Positions 1 to 5,273 are shown, counted from the stretch's first letter. The stretch is 5,273 nucleotides of DNA from Caulobacteraceae bacterium (GCA_025351125.1 JANXWN010000281.1:1-5273), one strand, 5' to 3'. Numbers and translations: made by a program. Notes: generated by a model from the sequence alone, not told the origin.

Positions 1-115
1 GCTTTTCGCCCTTCTCCACCAAGCGCACCGCCGCGCCCGCGTCATGCGCGGCGATCGCCGCGGCCAAACCGCTCGCGCCGGCGCCGACGATGATCACATC
101 AACAACATCATCCAC
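1..115 (-). CDS. FAD-dependent oxidoreductase, N-terminal fragment (runs off the left edge)
   Basis: Only the first 38 codons lie in the window; the rest is beyond position 1. Read from GTG 115-113, the peptide is a short acidic leader followed by a beta strand and the dinucleotide-binding motif VGAGASGLAAA (residues 9-19, GxGxxG), then a helix and the strand ending LVEK (residues 32-35). Its acidic residue would bind the ribose of the FAD adenosine. This is the Rossmann FAD site at the N-terminus of flavoproteins. The wording around it (AAIAAHDAGA, then LVEK) resembles the fumarate reductase/3-ketosteroid dehydrogenase-like group, which often desaturates next to a carbonyl; that subfamily call is tentative. 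In-frame TGA lies nine codons upstream and GTG 115 is the first start after it; GGAG at 130-127 (minus strand) precedes it by 11 nt, a little far. It lies 74 bp downstream of LLM-1 on the same strand, with no obvious terminator between, so co-transcription is likely. Other FAD oxidoreductases cannot be excluded. Confidence 0.8.
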   Translation of the reverse strand, partial: MDDVVDVIIVGAGASGLAAAIAAHDAGAAVRLVEKGEK

Positions 116-189
116 GGCCGAGGAATCTCCAATAAAAGGTCAAACAATAAGGGGACGTACAGTCGGATGGCGAACGAATCGGTCCTTCT

Positions 190-1263
190 TCAGGCCGCCA
201 CTTTCCACGACTGCAGCTCCGGCAGAACCTTGGCCGCGAACAGTCGCATGCTCTGCTCGGCGTTTTGCGGAGACATGCCGCCGTAACTGACCTGGACCGT
301 CAGATCGAAATCGCCCAGGGTCCGGCGCCGGCGGTCGAGCTTTTCCAAAATCTGGGTGGGCGTCCCCCAGGTGTTGATGTCGACGAAGCTGTTGCCGGCA
401 TCCTCCAGGCCCACGTCCTTCAGAATGTCGGCGTTGTCGGCATAGTCGCCGTAACCCTTCATATTGCGGAAATGAGCGCCGGCCATTTCATAGTGCTCCA
501 TCACCGTGACGTAGTATTTGGCCATGTGATCGCGGGCCAGGGCCTCGGCCCGTTCGGCGCTTTCGTCGCAAGCCAGGAAGTCCACGCACACCGGCGGCGG
601 CGCGGCACGGCCGTGATGCTCGCGGAACAAGGTTCGGTAACGCTCGAAATGGGGAACCATCTCTTCCCAAGGCTTCTGCGCGAAGCTCATCATCCGCGCG
701 CCCAGTTCGGCGCAGATCGGCACAGAGTCGGACGACATCGCCACGCAATAGAAGCGATCGTTGAAGCTGGCGTATGGACGGGGCCGAAGCTCGGCGGGCG
801 CTTGATTGTAAAAAACCCCATCGCCCTCAATTTTGCCGGACTCCAGGGCGTGGAGGATCAGCTTGGCCGCCTCGTCGAACCGGTCGCGCGATTCGTTCAT
901 GTCGATGCCGAAGCGGTCATATTCGCGCTTCGCCAGGCCCCGACCGATACCAAACATGGCCCGCCCTCGGCTTAGGTGATCCAACACGATCATCCGCTCC
1001 GCCACCCGCAGGGGATTGTTCCACGGCAGGATGACCGCGCCGGTCAGCAGGCCGATGCGGCTGGTCTTGGCCGCCATGTAGGCGAGGAACTGCAGATTGT
1101 CGGGCGACATCGCATAGTTGAAGAAATGGTGCTCCACCGCACCGAGGGTGTCGAATCCGAGCGGTTCGGCGAGACCCGCCAGGTGGATGTCACGCTCCCA
1201 TGCGGCCTGGTCGGTCGTCTGATCCAGAAAGTTCTGGAACACCATTAACAATCCAACCTTCAC
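190..1263 (-). CDS. LLM-class (luciferase-like) flavin-dependent monooxygenase, LLM-1
   Basis: A complete 357-residue protein of the bacterial luciferase-like superfamily, a TIM-barrel fold, probably cytoplasmic. Landmarks: strand 1 VGLLMVFQNF (3-12), GFDTLGAVEHHF (36-47) with the family EHH, the RIGLLTGAVILPWNNPLRVAER block (69-90), LDHLSRGRAMFGIGRG (94-109), FGIDMNESRDRFDEA (118-131), and a C-terminal WGTPTQI (299-305), a position that helps bind flavin phosphate in relatives. Length and motifs fit the limonene 1,2-monooxygenase-like branch, which uses reduced FMN from a separate reductase and O2; the substrate is not deducible. The frame stays open upstream to an ATG at 1356, but the extra 31 residues are basic, low in family resemblance, and precede the first barrel strand. 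GTG 1263 has AGGGAG six bases upstream and places strand 1 at the N-terminus, so I chose it. It is divergent from the hydrolase gene at 1475 and followed by the FAD oxidoreductase gene. It is a distant paralogue of LLM-2. Confidence 0.9.
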   Translation of the reverse strand: MKVGLLMVFQNFLDQTTDQAAWERDIHLAGLAEPLGFDTLGAVEHHFFNYAMSPDNLQFLAYMAAKTSRIGLLTGAVILPWNNPLRVAERMIVLDHLSRGRAMFGIGRGLAKREYDRFGIDMNESRDRFDEAAKLILHALESGKIEGDGVFYNQAPAELRPRPYASFNDRFYCVAMSSDSVPICAELGARMMSFAQKPWEEMVPHFERYRTLFREHHGRAAPPPVCVDFLACDESAERAEALARDHMAKYYVTVMEHYEMAGAHFRNMKGYGDYADNADILKDVGLEDAGNSFVDINTWGTPTQILEKLDRRRRTLGDFDLTVQVSYGGMSPQNAEQSMRLFAAKVLPELQSWKVAA

Positions 1264-1269
1264 GGCGAT

Positions 1270-1275
1270 CTCCCT
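1270..1275 (-). promoter_or_regulatory. Ribosome binding site that decides the LLM-1 start
   Basis: The minus strand reads AGGGAG at 1275-1270, six bases before GTG 1263. This is a near-ideal Shine-Dalgarno and is the main reason for preferring the GTG over the upstream in-frame ATG at 1356. Confidence 0.75.
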
Positions 1276-1392
1276 GCGCTTGTCCGGGCGCGTCCGATCG
1301 CGCTCCTTTCGACGAACGATGCACGATCGGGCCACCCCGACACAAGGTGAAAACACGTTGATTCTGGATCATGCTCCATTTTTCAAGACGCA

Positions 1393-1430
1393 ACGCTTGA
1401 TTTGAAAGGCGATCCGACGTCATCAAGCGT
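1393..1430. promoter_or_regulatory. Candidate operator: 9-bp perfect inverted repeat, 20-bp spacer
   Basis: ACGCTTGAT at 1393-1401 is exactly mirrored by ATCAAGCGT at 1422-1430, with arm centres 29 bp apart, roughly three helical turns. A related half-site, TTCAAG at 1382-1387, lies just to the left. TCAAG-N3-CAAC also occurs twice as a direct repeat (1383-1394 and 1423-1434). Placement in a divergent control region suggests binding of a dimeric or paired regulator controlling both operons, or alternatively a long hairpin in the 5' leader. No regulator gene is present in the window to link it to. Confidence 0.4.
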
Positions 1431-1474
1431 CAACAAAAAAGCTGCCGACGCCACGTCGATGCGAGGAGACGTCC

Positions 1475-2281
1475 ATGGGCTACCTTGAGCGCGAAGGCGG
1501 TCGGCGGATTTACTACGAGGATCACGCCGGGTCCGGCCTGCCCGTCCTACTGATCCACGGCTGGGCCATGAGCGGGCGGGTGTGGGACGCGACCATGGTC
1601 GCCCTGCGGGCCAAGGGTCACCGGGTCGTGACCTTCGACCAGCGCGGCTGCGGTCTCTCCGATAAGGATTTCCACGACAGCCGGATCGCGGCGTCCGGCG
1701 CCGATACGGTGGCCTTGTGCGATGCGCTGGGCTTGACCCGGGTGGTGCTTAACGGTTGGTCTCTGGGCGGGGCGGTGGCGGTGGATGCGGCGATCCGGCT
1801 CAAGGAACGCTGCGCCGGCGTGGTGCTGACCTGTGGCGCCAGTCCCCGTTACACACGCACAGATGATTTCCCCCACGGCGGCGCGGTTTCCGACGTGGCC
1901 GGCACGGTCGCCGCCCTGGCGCGCGATCGGGCCACGGTGCTGCGCGGCGTCGCCCAAATCGTTTGCGCCAAGCCGGTCGGCGCGGCGGTGGAGGATTGGA
2001 TGTGGTCCATCTTTATGCAGTCGACGCCTTGCGCCGACGCCAGCCTAACGGACCTGGCGCATTTGGATCAACGGGCCGAGCTGGCCGCCCTGAACGCCCC
2101 CGTGCTGGTCATAACCGGCTCGGCGGACGCTTTTACGCCGCCCGGTATCGGCGAAGCGGCGGCGGCCTTGGCGCCGCGCTCGTCGCTGGTTTGCTTCGAG
2201 GGCAGCGGCCACGCGCCCTTCCTCGAGGATTTCGACGCCTATACAACGGCGTTGAATGCTTTCATTTCCCCGCTGGCCTGA
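1475..2281 (+). CDS. Alpha/beta-hydrolase fold enzyme (esterase / enol-lactonase / haloperoxidase-like)
   Basis: A complete 268-residue single-domain alpha/beta-hydrolase with no signal peptide, so cytoplasmic. The catalytic machinery is visible: HGWAMSGRVWD (28-38) forms the oxyanion-hole segment, FDQRGCGLSD (54-63) is the conserved loop after strand 4, GWSLGG (94-99) is the nucleophile elbow with Ser96, ITGSADAFTPP (213-223) supplies Asp218, and GSGHAPFLE (243-251) supplies His246. A cap region lies at about 125-195. The closest families by wording are the cofactor-free chloroperoxidase/esterase group and PcaD/BioH-like carboxylesterases and enol-lactonases; the exact substrate cannot be read. 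GAGGAG at 1463-1468 is six bases before the ATG, so the start is firm. It is the first gene of a two-gene operon with LLM-2, 13 bp downstream. A monooxygenase paired with a hydrolase fits a scheme in which the oxygenase makes an ester or lactone and this enzyme opens it; that is inference. Confidence 0.9.
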   Translation: MGYLEREGGRRIYYEDHAGSGLPVLLIHGWAMSGRVWDATMVALRAKGHRVVTFDQRGCGLSDKDFHDSRIAASGADTVALCDALGLTRVVLNGWSLGGAVAVDAAIRLKERCAGVVLTCGASPRYTRTDDFPHGGAVSDVAGTVAALARDRATVLRGVAQIVCAKPVGAAVEDWMWSIFMQSTPCADASLTDLAHLDQRAELAALNAPVLVITGSADAFTPPGIGEAAAALAPRSSLVCFEGSGHAPFLEDFDAYTTALNAFISPLA

Positions 2282-2285
2282 GGAG
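2281..2285 (+). promoter_or_regulatory. Ribosome binding site of LLM-2, starting on the last base of the hydrolase stop codon
   Basis: The stop codon TGA (2279-2281) runs into AGGAG (2281-2285), nine bases before ATG 2295. The overlap implies that ribosomes finishing the hydrolase sit on the LLM-2 initiation site, so translation of the two is probably coupled. It also argues against a start at the ATG at 2256 inside the hydrolase gene. Confidence 0.75.
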
Positions 2286-2294
2286 TTTCGCAAC

Positions 2295-3293
2295 ATGGCG
2301 CGCGATGTCACCTTTGGGCTTTGGTACGATTTTCGCAATCCGGCGCAATGGCGTCGGCCGTTCAGTCAGTTGTACGACGGCTGCCTGGACCAGATCGCCC
2401 AGGCTGAGAGCATGGGATTCGGCTCGGTTTGGCTGACCGAACACCACTTCTGCGACGACGGTTACACGCCCTCGCCGCTGGTGATCGCCGCGGCGATCGG
2501 GGCGCGTACTCACGCCATGCGGATCGGCACCAACCTGATGATCCTGCCGTTGCACAATCCGGTGCGTGTCGCCGAAGACGCCGCAACCTTGTCCCTCCTC
2601 ACCCATGGCCGTTTCGATCTCGGTGTCGGCATCGGCTATCGCGAGGACGAATTCCGCGCCTTCGGCCGGGAACTGAAGCATCGACCCAGCCTGATTGAGG
2701 AGGCCATAGAAATCATTCGCCGGGGCTGGGCAGGCGAGGTCGTCGATTTCGAGGGCAAGCGCTTTTCCCTGAAAGGGCAGCGCATCTCGCCCCAGCCGCA
2801 CATCGCGCCGCGCTTGCTCATGGGCGGGATGTCCGAGCCGGCCATCGACCGCGCCGCACGTATCGCCGACGGCTTTCTCTCCACCGGCGGCATCGGCCAG
2901 GACCTCTACGTTACGGCCTTGGAGCGGAACGGCAAGCGGCCCGACCAGGGCGCGATCATCGCCGGCCATTGGGCCATAATTTCGCCGGACCCCGCGCTCG
3001 AAGCCGAGCGGGTCGGCCCGCACGTTCTCTACCAAGCCAACGCGTACATCCGCTGGGGCGCCTTCGGCCCGCCTGAAACCACACCGCTCTTTCCGGACGC
3101 CAAATCAGCGATCGAGAATGGCCTGTACGAGCTGTGGGACGCCGACACGGCCGTTGAGAAACTCGGCGCCCTGATGGACGCCTACCCTCTAATCCGTGAC
3201 ATCCACTTTTGGGCTCAGTTCCCGGGAGAGCCGATCGAGCAAGGCCAGCGACGGCTGGACTACATCGCGGAAAAGGTTTTGCCGCGGTTGTGA
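2295..3293 (+). CDS. LLM-class (luciferase-like) flavin-dependent oxidoreductase, LLM-2
   Basis: A complete 332-residue luciferase-like TIM-barrel protein, cytoplasmic. Landmarks: VTFGLWYDFRNP (5-16) as strand 1, GFGSVWLTEHHF (41-52), RIGTNLMILPLHNPVRVAEDAATL (76-99), LTHGRFDLGVGIGYREDEFRAFG (102-124), RPSLIEEAIEII (130-141), and PRLLMGG (172-178) followed by ARIADGFL (188-195), a typical late-barrel segment of F420/FMN-type LLM enzymes. The expected role is oxygenation or oxidoreduction using reduced flavin, usually FMN in proteobacteria, supplied by a partner reductase not seen here. It shares the GF...EHHF, RIG...ILP..NPVRVAE and GR...G.G.G blocks with LLM-1 but differs greatly elsewhere, so the two belong to separate subfamilies, not a recent duplication. 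The ATG at 2295 has its own Shine-Dalgarno and starts just before strand 1; the longer in-frame reading from 2256 overlaps the hydrolase and is rejected. It ends 31 bp before the convergent SnoaL-like gene. Confidence 0.9.
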   Translation: MARDVTFGLWYDFRNPAQWRRPFSQLYDGCLDQIAQAESMGFGSVWLTEHHFCDDGYTPSPLVIAAAIGARTHAMRIGTNLMILPLHNPVRVAEDAATLSLLTHGRFDLGVGIGYREDEFRAFGRELKHRPSLIEEAIEIIRRGWAGEVVDFEGKRFSLKGQRISPQPHIAPRLLMGGMSEPAIDRAARIADGFLSTGGIGQDLYVTALERNGKRPDQGAIIAGHWAIISPDPALEAERVGPHVLYQANAYIRWGAFGPPETTPLFPDAKSAIENGLYELWDADTAVEKLGALMDAYPLIRDIHFWAQFPGEPIEQGQRRLDYIAEKVLPRL

Positions 3294-3300
3294 GAGGGGT

Positions 3301-3324
3301 GGGCGCGGCCCCTTTGGCCGCCCC
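3301..3324. terminator. GC-rich hairpin between convergent genes, possible bidirectional terminator
   Basis: GCGGCC (3305-3310) pairs with GGCCGC (3316-3321) around the loop CCTTT. After a one-base bulge at 3304, GGG (3301-3303) pairs with CCC (3322-3324). The hairpin fills most of the 31-bp gap and abuts the stop codon of the minus-strand gene. There is only a poor T-rich run on the plus side (in 3325-3331) and none on the minus side, so intrinsic termination would be weak. Rho-dependent termination or transcript protection is equally possible. Confidence 0.4.
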
Positions 3325-3846
3325 TTACTTTCCCCGCCCGTAGACCGGATCGGTGTGGTCGCGGCGGCCGCGTTCGTCTTTCGGCAGGTCGAAGAAACCG
3401 CTGTCCGCCGCGGCCTCGTCGCGCCGCCAATCGTGAATGCCGGTGCGACTGATGATCTTCCATTCGCCGTTCCGCCGCTGGAAACGGTCGATGTAGCGTC
3501 CGCCGATGAACACATCCTTCCCTTCCGCGCCTGAAAACGCTTCGGGGGCCTCCACCCCAATGCGGTGAAATGCGGAAAAGTAACTTTCGGCGTCTGCCTC
3601 GTCGTCACGTACGGCGATCGAGATGTTGCCCAAGTGGTGGTGGGTGGCCACGCATTTGCCCAACGTGTCCATGGCATAACCGACGAAGACTTCCGAGGCG
3701 CCGGTATAGCCGTGGCTGTGCTGCGAGTCGGGATGAAAGCAGGTTCGCAGCAGAGGCTCGTCAAGTCGGTCGAGCGCACGGCAATAACGCGTTAGAACTT
3801 CCGAAATTTCGGCGCGGTCGACGAGGGCGCGGACGGCTGGATCCAT
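3325..3846 (-). CDS. SnoaL/NTF2-like family protein (possible dehydratase or isomerase)
   Basis: A complete 173-residue protein with the SnoaL-like variant of the NTF2 alpha+beta-barrel fold. The opening RAEISEVLTRYCRALDRLDEPLLRTCFHPD (11-40) is the signature of the SnoaL_4 group. It is followed by YTGASEVFVGY (47-57), a histidine run ATHHHLGNISI (67-77), DADAESYF-like text at 81-90, and the barrel strands FIGGRYIDRFQRRNGEWKIISRTG (113-136). Candidate pocket residues are Tyr21, Asp26, His69-71 and Arg134. The Tyr/Asp spacing recalls scytalone dehydratase and the bile-acid dehydratase BaiE, but many members have other or unknown functions. The C-terminus (154-173) is a charged tail rich in Arg, Asp and Lys, probably disordered. 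I chose ATG 3846 because the family fold begins directly after it; upstream codons in frame add about 78 residues without family character. The Shine-Dalgarno is weak (AAGAGG, ten bases upstream). It diverges from the acyl-CoA synthetase gene and converges on LLM-2. Confidence 0.85.
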   Translation of the reverse strand: MDPAVRALVDRAEISEVLTRYCRALDRLDEPLLRTCFHPDSQHSHGYTGASEVFVGYAMDTLGKCVATHHHLGNISIAVRDDEADAESYFSAFHRIGVEAPEAFSGAEGKDVFIGGRYIDRFQRRNGEWKIISRTGIHDWRRDEAAADSGFFDLPKDERGRRDHTDPVYGRGK

Positions 3847-3930
3847 GGGGCGGGGGCCTCTTGTTGGCGAATATGATGGTCGAAGGGCGCAATACAGCAT
3901 TGATCCCGGCGTCAGACCAGGGGAGGATCG
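3847..3930. promoter_or_regulatory. Divergent spacer between the SnoaL-like gene and the acyl-CoA synthetase
   Basis: These 84 bp separate two outward-reading genes and must hold both start signals. The middle (about 3861-3906) is less GC-rich than the surroundings. I found no convincing promoter hexamer pair and no clear inverted repeat. On the plus side it ends with the Shine-Dalgarno listed next. Confidence 0.5.
3921..3926 (+). promoter_or_regulatory. Ribosome binding site that sets the acyl-CoA synthetase start
   Basis: GGGAGG at 3921-3926 lies four bases before GTG 3931 and seven before the in-frame TTG 3934. No comparable site precedes the first in-frame ATG at 3973. The site therefore supports a non-ATG start and 14 extra N-terminal residues (about 13 if TTG is used). 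Confidence 0.65.
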
Positions 3931-5273
3931 GTGTTGGTCGGCCGAAACGTCGGTCGTGCGGTGGGCACCATCATGGCGATCTTGACGACGCAATTCGCGG
4001 CGGAACGCGGCGGCGACATCGCCCTTATCGACGAAAGCGGCGAAATATCCTGGGCGAAGCTCGACGCGCGGGTCAACCAACTGGTGAACGGCCTGCGCGC
4101 ATTAGGCCTCAAACGCGGCGAAACGATTGTGGTCATCGCCGGCAACGGTCGGCCGTGGTTCGAGATCGCCTTGGCCTGCGCGCACGGCGGCTGGACCTAT
4201 GTGCCGGCCAATTGGCACTTCGTGGCCGACGAGCTGGCCTATTTGATCGATGACGCGGGCGCCGCGCTGGTGCTCGCCGACGGTCGCTTCGCGGCGACGG
4301 CGGCCGCCGCCCTGACCGACCCCCGGGGGCGGGCCGTGCGCAACGTCGTTGGGATCGCGGACGCCGATGGCGGCGGGGTCGGCGCGCTGGCGGACGATCA
4401 CCGCTTTGTGGCGTACGAGTCGCTCATCGCCAAGGCGAGCGCTGACGAGCCGGACGATCAGCGTCTGGGCGGGCCGATGTTTTACACCTCAGGTACGACC
4501 GGAAGGCCCAAGGGCGTGCGCAGCGCGCTCGCCGGCGGATTCGACGTCGGTCCCGAAATTATGAAACTCGCGGCGGGGGGCGTGTCTCAAATGATCCCGC
4601 CCGGCGGGCGCACTCTGCTGTGCGGGCCATTCTACCATTCGGCGCAATGGGCGTTCAATTTCCTGCCTCTGGTGGGTGGTTGCTCGGTGGTCATACGGCA
4701 CAAGTTCGACGCCGACGAGGCCCTGGCGGCGATCGACGCTCATGGCGTGACCCACATTCATCTGGTGCCGACCCAGATGAAGCGTCTGCTCGACGTGACC
4801 GTCGAGGCCAAGGCGCGGTTTTCCGGCGCCTCGCTGATCGGCGCCTGGCATGGCGCCGCCCCGTGCCCGCCCGGCGTCAAGCGCCACATGATCGACTGGT
4901 GGGGCCCGAAAATCAGCGAATATTACGGTTCGACGGAGGGCTCGATCATTTCCGCCATCAACGCCCAGGAATGGCTGGCGGTGGGCGGTAGCGTCGGGCG
5001 GCCCTTCCCGACCGTCGAGGTGATCGTGGTCGACGACGAAGGCCAGCGGGTAGCCGACGGCGCCGAGGGCGCCCTCTACTTCCGCAACCAGTCGGGCGCA
5101 GACTTTACCTATCACAACGACGCCGACAAGACCGCTGCCGCCCACCTGGAGCCTGGGGTGTTCACCACCGGCGATGTCGGCCGCTTGGACCAGGACGGTT
5201 ATCTCTGGCTCACCGATCGCAAGATCGACATGATCATCAGCGGCGGGGTGAACATCTACCCGGCGGAGATCGA
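3931..5273 (+). CDS. AMP-binding fatty-acyl/aryl-CoA synthetase (FadD-like), C-terminus cut by the window edge
   Basis: An open frame of 447 codons that continues past the right edge. It belongs to the adenylate-forming ANL superfamily: it would activate a carboxylic acid with ATP to an acyl-adenylate and transfer it to CoA. Motifs, numbered from GTG 3931: the phosphate-binding loop TSGTTGRPKG (186-195, Lys194); GPFYHSAQW, a FadD-type segment, near 237-245; YYGSTEG (331-337); TGD (413-415, Asp415 for ribose); and DRK...ISGGVNIYPAEI (429-447), the hinge into the C-terminal domain. The catalytic lysine of the last domain should lie beyond the window; family members are usually about 510-540 residues. 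The N-terminal domain (about 15-180) and the acid-binding domain look intact, with no frameshift. Start alternatives are TTG 3934 and ATG 3973. Substrate could be a medium/long-chain, cyclic or aromatic acid; catabolic neighbours favour a ring-degradation or fatty acid role, which is inference. Confidence 0.92.
   Translation, partial: MLVGRNVGRAVGTIMAILTTQFAAERGGDIALIDESGEISWAKLDARVNQLVNGLRALGLKRGETIVVIAGNGRPWFEIALACAHGGWTYVPANWHFVADELAYLIDDAGAALVLADGRFAATAAAALTDPRGRAVRNVVGIADADGGGVGALADDHRFVAYESLIAKASADEPDDQRLGGPMFYTSGTTGRPKGVRSALAGGFDVGPEIMKLAAGGVSQMIPPGGRTLLCGPFYHSAQWAFNFLPLVGGCSVVIRHKFDADEALAAIDAHGVTHIHLVPTQMKRLLDVTVEAKARFSGASLIGAWHGAAPCPPGVKRHMIDWWGPKISEYYGSTEGSIISAINAQEWLAVGGSVGRPFPTVEVIVVDDEGQRVADGAEGALYFRNQSGADFTYHNDADKTAAAHLEPGVFTTGDVGRLDQDGYLWLTDRKIDMIISGGVNIYPAEI

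Larger units (their letters stand above)
1264..1474. promoter_or_regulatory. Divergent promoter region between LLM-1 and the hydrolase operon
   Basis: This 211-bp gap separates two outward-reading transcription units and must carry both promoters. Its central part (about 1341-1440) is visibly richer in A+T than the flanking genes, as expected for a promoter. I could not find a convincing sigma-70 pair with correct spacing on either strand. TTGAAA-like hexamers occur (minus strand 1386-1381; plus strand 1402-1407), but neither is followed at 16-18 bp by a good TATAAT-like hexamer. The inverted repeat listed separately sits in the middle. Confidence 0.6.

Noticed and set aside
265..975. A 236-codon open frame on the plus strand, antisense to LLM-1
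   Set aside because: It lies entirely opposite a clear family member, shows no recognisable domain, and long antisense frames are expected in GC-rich genes.
1381..1407. TTGAAA-like hexamers as possible -35 boxes on both strands
   Set aside because: No matching -10 hexamer lies at 16-18 bp on either strand, so I did not call a specific promoter.
1324..1935. The 12-mer CGATCGGGCCAC occurs at 1324-1335 and again at 1924-1935, exactly 600 bp apart
   Set aside because: One copy is intergenic and one is inside the hydrolase coding sequence; there is no longer similarity around them, so chance in GC-rich DNA is the simplest explanation.
2262..3035. A 257-codon open frame on the minus strand opposite LLM-2
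   Set aside because: It is a shadow of the LLM-2 coding sequence, without family motifs or a Shine-Dalgarno that would support it.
3570..4253. A 227-codon plus-strand frame spanning the SnoaL-like gene and the start of the synthetase
   Set aside because: Its translation is arginine-rich and low in complexity, crosses two well-supported genes in other frames, and resembles no family.
4320..4329. Ten-base palindrome CCCCCGGGGG
   Set aside because: It lies within the synthetase coding sequence in a GC-rich codon run, with no loop or T-tract, so it is unlikely to be regulatory.
4489..5145. A 218-codon open frame on the minus strand opposite the acyl-CoA synthetase
   Set aside because: The opposite strand holds every adenylation-domain motif in order, so this reading is a compositional shadow.

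Overview
This is a GC-rich bacterial window with dense, short-spaced genes, two GTG starts chosen on ribosome-binding-site evidence, and strong Shine-Dalgarno sites. Base composition and gene content fit a proteobacterium, most likely an alphaproteobacterium. That assignment is an inference, because there is no rRNA or other marker gene here. The window reads as part of a chromosomal catabolic region. I see no transposase, phage gene, tRNA, rRNA or CRISPR array.

Layout, left to right. Two minus-strand genes run off the left edge: the first 38 codons of an FAD-dependent oxidoreductase (1-115) and, upstream of it, a complete luciferase-like flavin-dependent monooxygenase, here LLM-1 (190-1263). 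A 211-bp divergent intergenic region (1264-1474) follows and contains a 9-bp perfect inverted repeat. Then comes a tight plus-strand pair: an alpha/beta-hydrolase (1475-2281) and a second luciferase-like monooxygenase, LLM-2 (2295-3293), whose Shine-Dalgarno begins on the last base of the hydrolase stop codon. A GC-rich hairpin fills the 31 bp before a convergent minus-strand gene for a SnoaL/NTF2-like protein (3325-3846). After another short divergent spacer (3847-3930), an acyl-CoA synthetase (3931 to the right edge) runs out of the window about 70-90 residues before its expected end.

Working model (inference). The set of enzyme classes is typical of breakdown of a hydrophobic, possibly alicyclic, terpenoid or steroid-like compound. 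The flavoprotein would desaturate or otherwise redox-process the substrate. The two LLM enzymes would insert oxygen, by hydroxylation, epoxidation or type II Baeyer-Villiger chemistry. The hydrolase would open the resulting ester or lactone, the SnoaL-like protein could dehydrate or isomerise an intermediate, and the ligase would load the acid onto CoA for beta-oxidation. The sequence does not identify the substrate. No flavin reductase or regulator gene lies in the window.
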